A stretch of DNA of 8,113 nt from an uncultured Clostridium sp. (lineage in GTDB: Bacteria > Bacillota > Clostridia > UBA1212 > UBA1255). The notes below the pieces were generated by a model. It made no database searches, was not told the DNA's origin, and saw nothing but the letters and a program-made list of their open reading frames with translations. Positions 5,238 to 8,113 of the stretch are shown here, piece after piece (position 1 is the stretch's first letter; each line of letters opens with the position of its first letter). The position numbers and the translations under genes were made by a program. The stretch is taken from the NCBI GenBank assembly GCA_900555605.1, contig USLW01000076.1, positions 1-8,113 on the forward strand, written 5' to 3'.

Positions 5238-7134
5238 TATTTTAACTTTATTTCCTGATATGGTACGGGCTGCCTTTGCGGAAAGCATTCTTGCCAGAGG
5301 AATTGAAAACGGCTGTTTTTCTGTCTTTTTTCATCAAATCAGAGACTATACGGACAATAAACAGGGAAAAGTAGACGATTATCCGTACGGAGGCGGTCCC
5401 GGACTGATTCTGTCGTATCAGCCCCTTCGGGATGCGTTTGCACATGTGACGGAGGAGAATCAAAAGGCCGGCTATGAAAAGCCGTACTGTATTTATATGT
5501 CGCCTCAGGGAACACCGCTGACGCCGGCGGCGGAACGGCTGGCCGGCAAGCATAATCTTGCAATTATCTGCGGCCATTATGAGGGCATCGACGAACGTGT
5601 CCTTGATACGATTGTCGACGAGGAAATTTCTATCGGTGATTATGTGCTGACCGGAGGTGAAATTCCGGCAATGGCGCTTGCTGATTGTGTCTGCCGCCTG
5701 ATCCCCGGTGTACTTGCCTGCGAGGAGGCTTATCGGACGGAATCACATGCCGACGGCCTGCTGGAATATCCCCAGTATACACGGCCGGTTATCATTGATC
5801 AGATGGCGGTCCCAGAAGTGCTGCTTTCCGGAAATCATGCACAAATAGATGCATGGCGGTATGAACAGGCCCTCAGCAGGACGGCAAAAAAACGGCCTGA
5901 TTTATATCAGCGGTATACAGAACAAAAGGAACTTGAGAAAACAATTTATTTGGATAACAGCGCAACGACGCGGCAGCTTCCTGCCGTGACGGCGGAAATG
6001 GTTCGCGTCAGCAGCCGGATATACGGAAATCCTTCCTCTTTGCACCATCTCGGCTTGACGGCAGAAAAAGAACTGAAGGCCTGCCGGGAGACCATTGCTG
6101 CCGGAATCGGCGTTTCTGAGAGAAACGGCGCAGCAGGGAATATTTATTTCACCTCAGGCGGAACGGAATCCAATAATTGGGCACTGCGCGGCTATCTAAG
6201 TGCAAACCCCAGAAAAGGAAAGCATATTTTGGTTTCTTCCACGGAACATCCGTCTGTACTTGAGACCGCCGTATATCTCGAAAAGTGCGGCTATGAGGTG
6301 CAGTTGATTCCCGTACATGCGGATGGAAAGACCAACCTTTCTGCACTGCAGAGTATGATACGGCCGGATACCGCGTTGATTTCCGTTATGCATGTGAACA
6401 GTGAAACCGGTGCGGTGCAGCCGATCCGCGAAATTTCCGAAATTCGCCGCCGGATGAACCCGCAGACGGTCCTTCATACGGATGCAGTACAAAGCTTCGG
6501 CAAACTGCCTATTTCCGCAGAATCTATGGGAGTTGATCTTCTGAGCGGCAGCGGTCATAAAATTCACGGTCCCAGAGGTGTTGGGTTTCTGTATGTCAGA
6601 AAAGGGATAAAAATGGATCCGCTTCTGATCGGGGGCGGACAGGAAGCAGGTCTGCGCTCTGGTACGGAAAATCTTCCAGCAATTGCCGGATTTCGCGTTG
6701 CGGCGGAGCAGATGTGCGCGGAAATAGAACAGCATGCTGCACATGTACGCCGGATTCGGGACCGTCTTGCGGAAATCATCCGCAGTCAGCTGCATACTTA
6801 TGAAATGATCAGCGACGAGACATGTTCGCCGTATATTTTCTGCGTGGCTTTTCCGGGGCTGCGGGGCGAAGTGCTGCTGCACAGCTTGGAAGCAAGAGGG
6901 GTCTTCCTCTCCGTCGGATCTGCCTGTTCGTCCCACAAGAAAAACCGGAGCCATGTCCTGACGGCTATGGGATATGATGTCAAAGCCATCGACGGAGCGG
7001 TTAGGCTTAGCTTTTCGCCTTATAATACAATGGAAGAGGCAGAAGCCGCCGGTGATGCCCTTTGCGCGGAGGTAAAAAAGCTTCGGGCGAGAAATCACAG
7101 AAAATACGGAAAAAACGGGGGAAAAGGAGAATAA
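5227..7134 (+). CDS. trmD: Fusion of TrmD tRNA m1G37 methyltransferase with a cysteine desulfurase
   Basis: One 635-residue frame contains two complete enzymes. Residues 1-238 are TrmD, the SPOUT enzyme that transfers a methyl group from S-adenosylmethionine to G37 of tRNAs and so prevents frameshifting. Motifs are MRIDILTLFP (1-10), YGGGPGLIL (54-62), SPQG (92-95), CGHYEGIDERV (115-125), SIGDYVLTGGE (135-145), RLIPGVL (157-163) and DGLLEYPQYTRP (176-187), whose first Asp matches the family's catalytic Asp. Residues 240-635 are a PLP-dependent NifS/IscS-type desulfurase: YLDNSATT (241-248), TESNN (313-317), STEH (338-341), HTDAVQ (417-422), the PLP Lys in SGSGHKIHGPRG (K445) and the persulfide Cys in GSACSSHK (C567). 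The linker is only about ten polar residues. No stop or ATG lies at the junction. The start overlaps rimM by 11 bases and has GAGGGAAG upstream. The desulfurase probably feeds ThiI, encoded next. A fusion made by sequence error would need separate evidence. Confidence 0.93.
   Translation: MRIDILTLFPDMVRAAFAESILARGIENGCFSVFFHQIRDYTDNKQGKVDDYPYGGGPGLILSYQPLRDAFAHVTEENQKAGYEKPYCIYMSPQGTPLTPAAERLAGKHNLAIICGHYEGIDERVLDTIVDEEISIGDYVLTGGEIPAMALADCVCRLIPGVLACEEAYRTESHADGLLEYPQYTRPVIIDQMAVPEVLLSGNHAQIDAWRYEQALSRTAKKRPDLYQRYTEQKELEKTIYLDNSATTRQLPAVTAEMVRVSSRIYGNPSSLHHLGLTAEKELKACRETIAAGIGVSERNGAAGNIYFTSGGTESNNWALRGYLSANPRKGKHILVSSTEHPSVLETAVYLEKCGYEVQLIPVHADGKTNLSALQSMIRPDTALISVMHVNSETGAVQPIREISEIRRRMNPQTVLHTDAVQSFGKLPISAESMGVDLLSGSGHKIHGPRGVGFLYVRKGIKMDPLLIGGGQEAGLRSGTENLPAIAGFRVAAEQMCAEIEQHAAHVRRIRDRLAEIIRSQLHTYEMISDETCSPYIFCVAFPGLRGEVLLHSLEARGVFLSVGSACSSHKKNRSHVLTAMGYDVKAIDGAVRLSFSPYNTMEEAEAAGDALCAEVKKLRARNHRKYGKNGGKGE
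5944..7131 (+). other. Cysteine desulfurase half of the TrmD fusion
   Basis: This marks the C-terminal part for readers who expect a separate nifS/nifZ-like gene. It is about 396 residues, the usual full length of the family, and all key residues are present, including the PLP lysine K445 and catalytic cysteine C567 (numbering of the whole fusion). Free-standing homologues usually begin MIYLDNSATT or close to it; here the place of the initiator Met is taken by a Thr (ACA at 5941). It converts cysteine to alanine and holds the sulfur as a persulfide. Lying directly before thiI, with no iscU or sufU nearby, it is better read as a ThiI partner, like the dedicated desulfurase beside thiI in Bacillus subtilis, than as an iron-sulfur assembly enzyme. 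Confidence 0.9.
7124..7129 (+). promoter_or_regulatory. Ribosome binding site of thiI
   Basis: AAGGAG lies six bases before ATG 7136, within the last codons of the trmD-desulfurase gene, so thiI translation is probably linked to it. Confidence 0.8.
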
Positions 7135-7135
7135 A

Positions 7136-8113
7136 ATGACAGAACGTGTGATTTTGGCAAGAATCGGAGAAATTGCGCTGAAGGGGTTGAATCGCAGTAC
7201 GTTTGAACAGCGTCTTGCCCGTAATATGAAAACTGCCATAGCCGGCTGCGGGACGGCTGATATCCGCTGGTCTCAATCCCGTTTTTTCGTAGAACCGACA
7301 GGCCTGGATTTTCAATTTGAAAAGGCCCTCGACTGTTTGTCACGGGTTTTCGGCATCGTATCGCTGAGTCCTGCGCATGTGACGGCCTCTGATTATGAGG
7401 TGATTGTAAAAAAATCAATTGCGCTGGTGCAGACCGTGGTGGATCGGATCGGGACGGGAGCCCGTAAAGAATATATTACTTTTAAAGTGGAAACAAAACG
7501 CGGTATGAAAAGCTTCCCCATGACATCGCCGGAAATTTCCGCAGCGATAGGGGCAGTGCTGCTGGAGCGCTTTCCACTTCTGCGGGTGGATGTCAAACAG
7601 CCGGATTTTACGTTGTTTATTGAGGTTCGGGAGGAGTCTTATTTATATACGGATGTGATTCCTGCCCAAGGCGGTATGCCGTCCGGCTGCAACGGGAAGG
7701 CCTGTCTGCTGCTTTCCGGCGGCATTGACAGTCCGGTTGCGGGATATATGATCGGTAAAAGAGGGGTCAGTCTCTGCGCCGTACATTTTCACAGCTATCC
7801 TTATACGAGCGAACGCGCGAAAGAAAAAGTGCTGGAGCTCGGACGGCTGCTGGCCGAATATACGGGAAATATGCGTATCCTGGTGGTACCGTTTACGGAC
7901 ATTCAGCTTGCAATTAATGAGAACTGCCGGGAAGACCTGAGCACGGTGCTTATGCGGCGCTCCATGATGCGTATTGCAGAGCGCCTGGCGCGGAAATACG
8001 GCTGCTCAGCTCTGGTAACGGGAGAGAGCTTAGGTCAGGTGGCAAGTCAGACCATGCAGAGTCTGGCGGCAACTAATGAAGTGTGTACGCTGCCGGTATA
8101 TCGTCCGCTGATC
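7136..8113 (+). CDS. thiI: tRNA 4-thiouridine synthetase ThiI (3' end outside window)
   Basis: ThiI activates U8 of tRNA with ATP and inserts sulfur taken from a cysteine desulfurase persulfide; in some bacteria it also serves thiamine thiazole synthesis. The 326 visible residues show the expected order: an N-terminal ferredoxin-like part (about 1-75) with ARIGEIALKGLNR (8-20), a THUMP RNA-binding domain (about 75-170) with FKVETKRGMKSFP (116-128), and an ATP pyrophosphatase domain with the PP-loop LLLSGGIDSPVAGYM (191-205). GESLGQVASQT (296-306) is also highly conserved. The frame is still open at base 8113. The conserved cysteine that ends up in the disulfide or persulfide step, and any rhodanese domain, would lie outside, so it cannot be said whether this is the short Firmicutes form. 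ATG 7136 follows the preceding stop by one base and has AAGGAG six bases upstream. Confidence 0.96.
   Translation, partial: MTERVILARIGEIALKGLNRSTFEQRLARNMKTAIAGCGTADIRWSQSRFFVEPTGLDFQFEKALDCLSRVFGIVSLSPAHVTASDYEVIVKKSIALVQTVVDRIGTGARKEYITFKVETKRGMKSFPMTSPEISAAIGAVLLERFPLLRVDVKQPDFTLFIEVREESYLYTDVIPAQGGMPSGCNGKACLLLSGGIDSPVAGYMIGKRGVSLCAVHFHSYPYTSERAKEKVLELGRLLAEYTGNMRILVVPFTDIQLAINENCREDLSTVLMRRSMMRIAERLARKYGCSALVTGESLGQVASQTMQSLAATNEVCTLPVYRPLI

Noticed and set aside
6196..7239. A 347-codon open frame on the - strand opposite the desulfurase and thiI
   Set aside because: It lies opposite two clearly coding genes, its product is rich in Arg, Cys, Phe and Ser with no recognisable motif, and it crosses the gene boundary. 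It is a shadow of the coding frame on the + strand.

Overview
The window is a dense block of housekeeping genes, all on the + strand, from a Gram-positive Firmicute. The gene order smc-ftsY-ylxM-ffh-rpsP-khpA-rimM-trmD is the classic Firmicutes SMC/SRP/ribosome-maturation neighbourhood. The missing ylqD, the SRP-receptor form without a long acidic A domain, G+C of about half by eye and strong AGGAGG-type ribosome binding sites fit a member of class Clostridia. This placement is inference; no rRNA is present.

Layout: bases 1-1243 hold the C-terminal part of SMC. ftsY follows one base later (1245-2159). A 136-bp gap (2160-2295) carries the best promoter in the window, a perfect TTGACA box with an AT-rich upstream stretch, followed by a leader that can fold into two small hairpins. 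It should drive ylxM (2296-2658), ffh (2725-4074, TTG start), rpsP (4116-4319), khpA (4458-4685), rimM (4701-5237, TTG start) and the genes after it. A 138-bp gap after rpsP contains the out-of-frame remainder of the S16 C-terminus and then an almost perfect 18-bp stem-loop.

The most unusual part is 5227-8113. trmD does not stop at its normal end. It continues in the same frame into a full-length cysteine desulfurase (NifS/IscS family), giving one 635-residue protein with the m1G37 methyltransferase in front and the sulfur donor behind. It is followed one base later by thiI, which uses cysteine-desulfurase sulfur to make 4-thiouridine at tRNA position 8. rplS, the usual neighbour of trmD, is absent. 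The segment therefore reads as a tRNA-modification module in which the methyltransferase and the sulfur-mobilising enzyme are physically joined.

Together the genes cover chromosome organisation (SMC), co-translational membrane targeting (FtsY, Ffh and the ylxM accessory gene), 30S assembly (S16, RimM, possibly KhpA) and tRNA modification (TrmD-desulfurase, ThiI). Second points of interest are the apparent frame break that shortens rpsP, and the two structured non-coding stretches. No mobile element, CRISPR array, tRNA or rRNA was seen.
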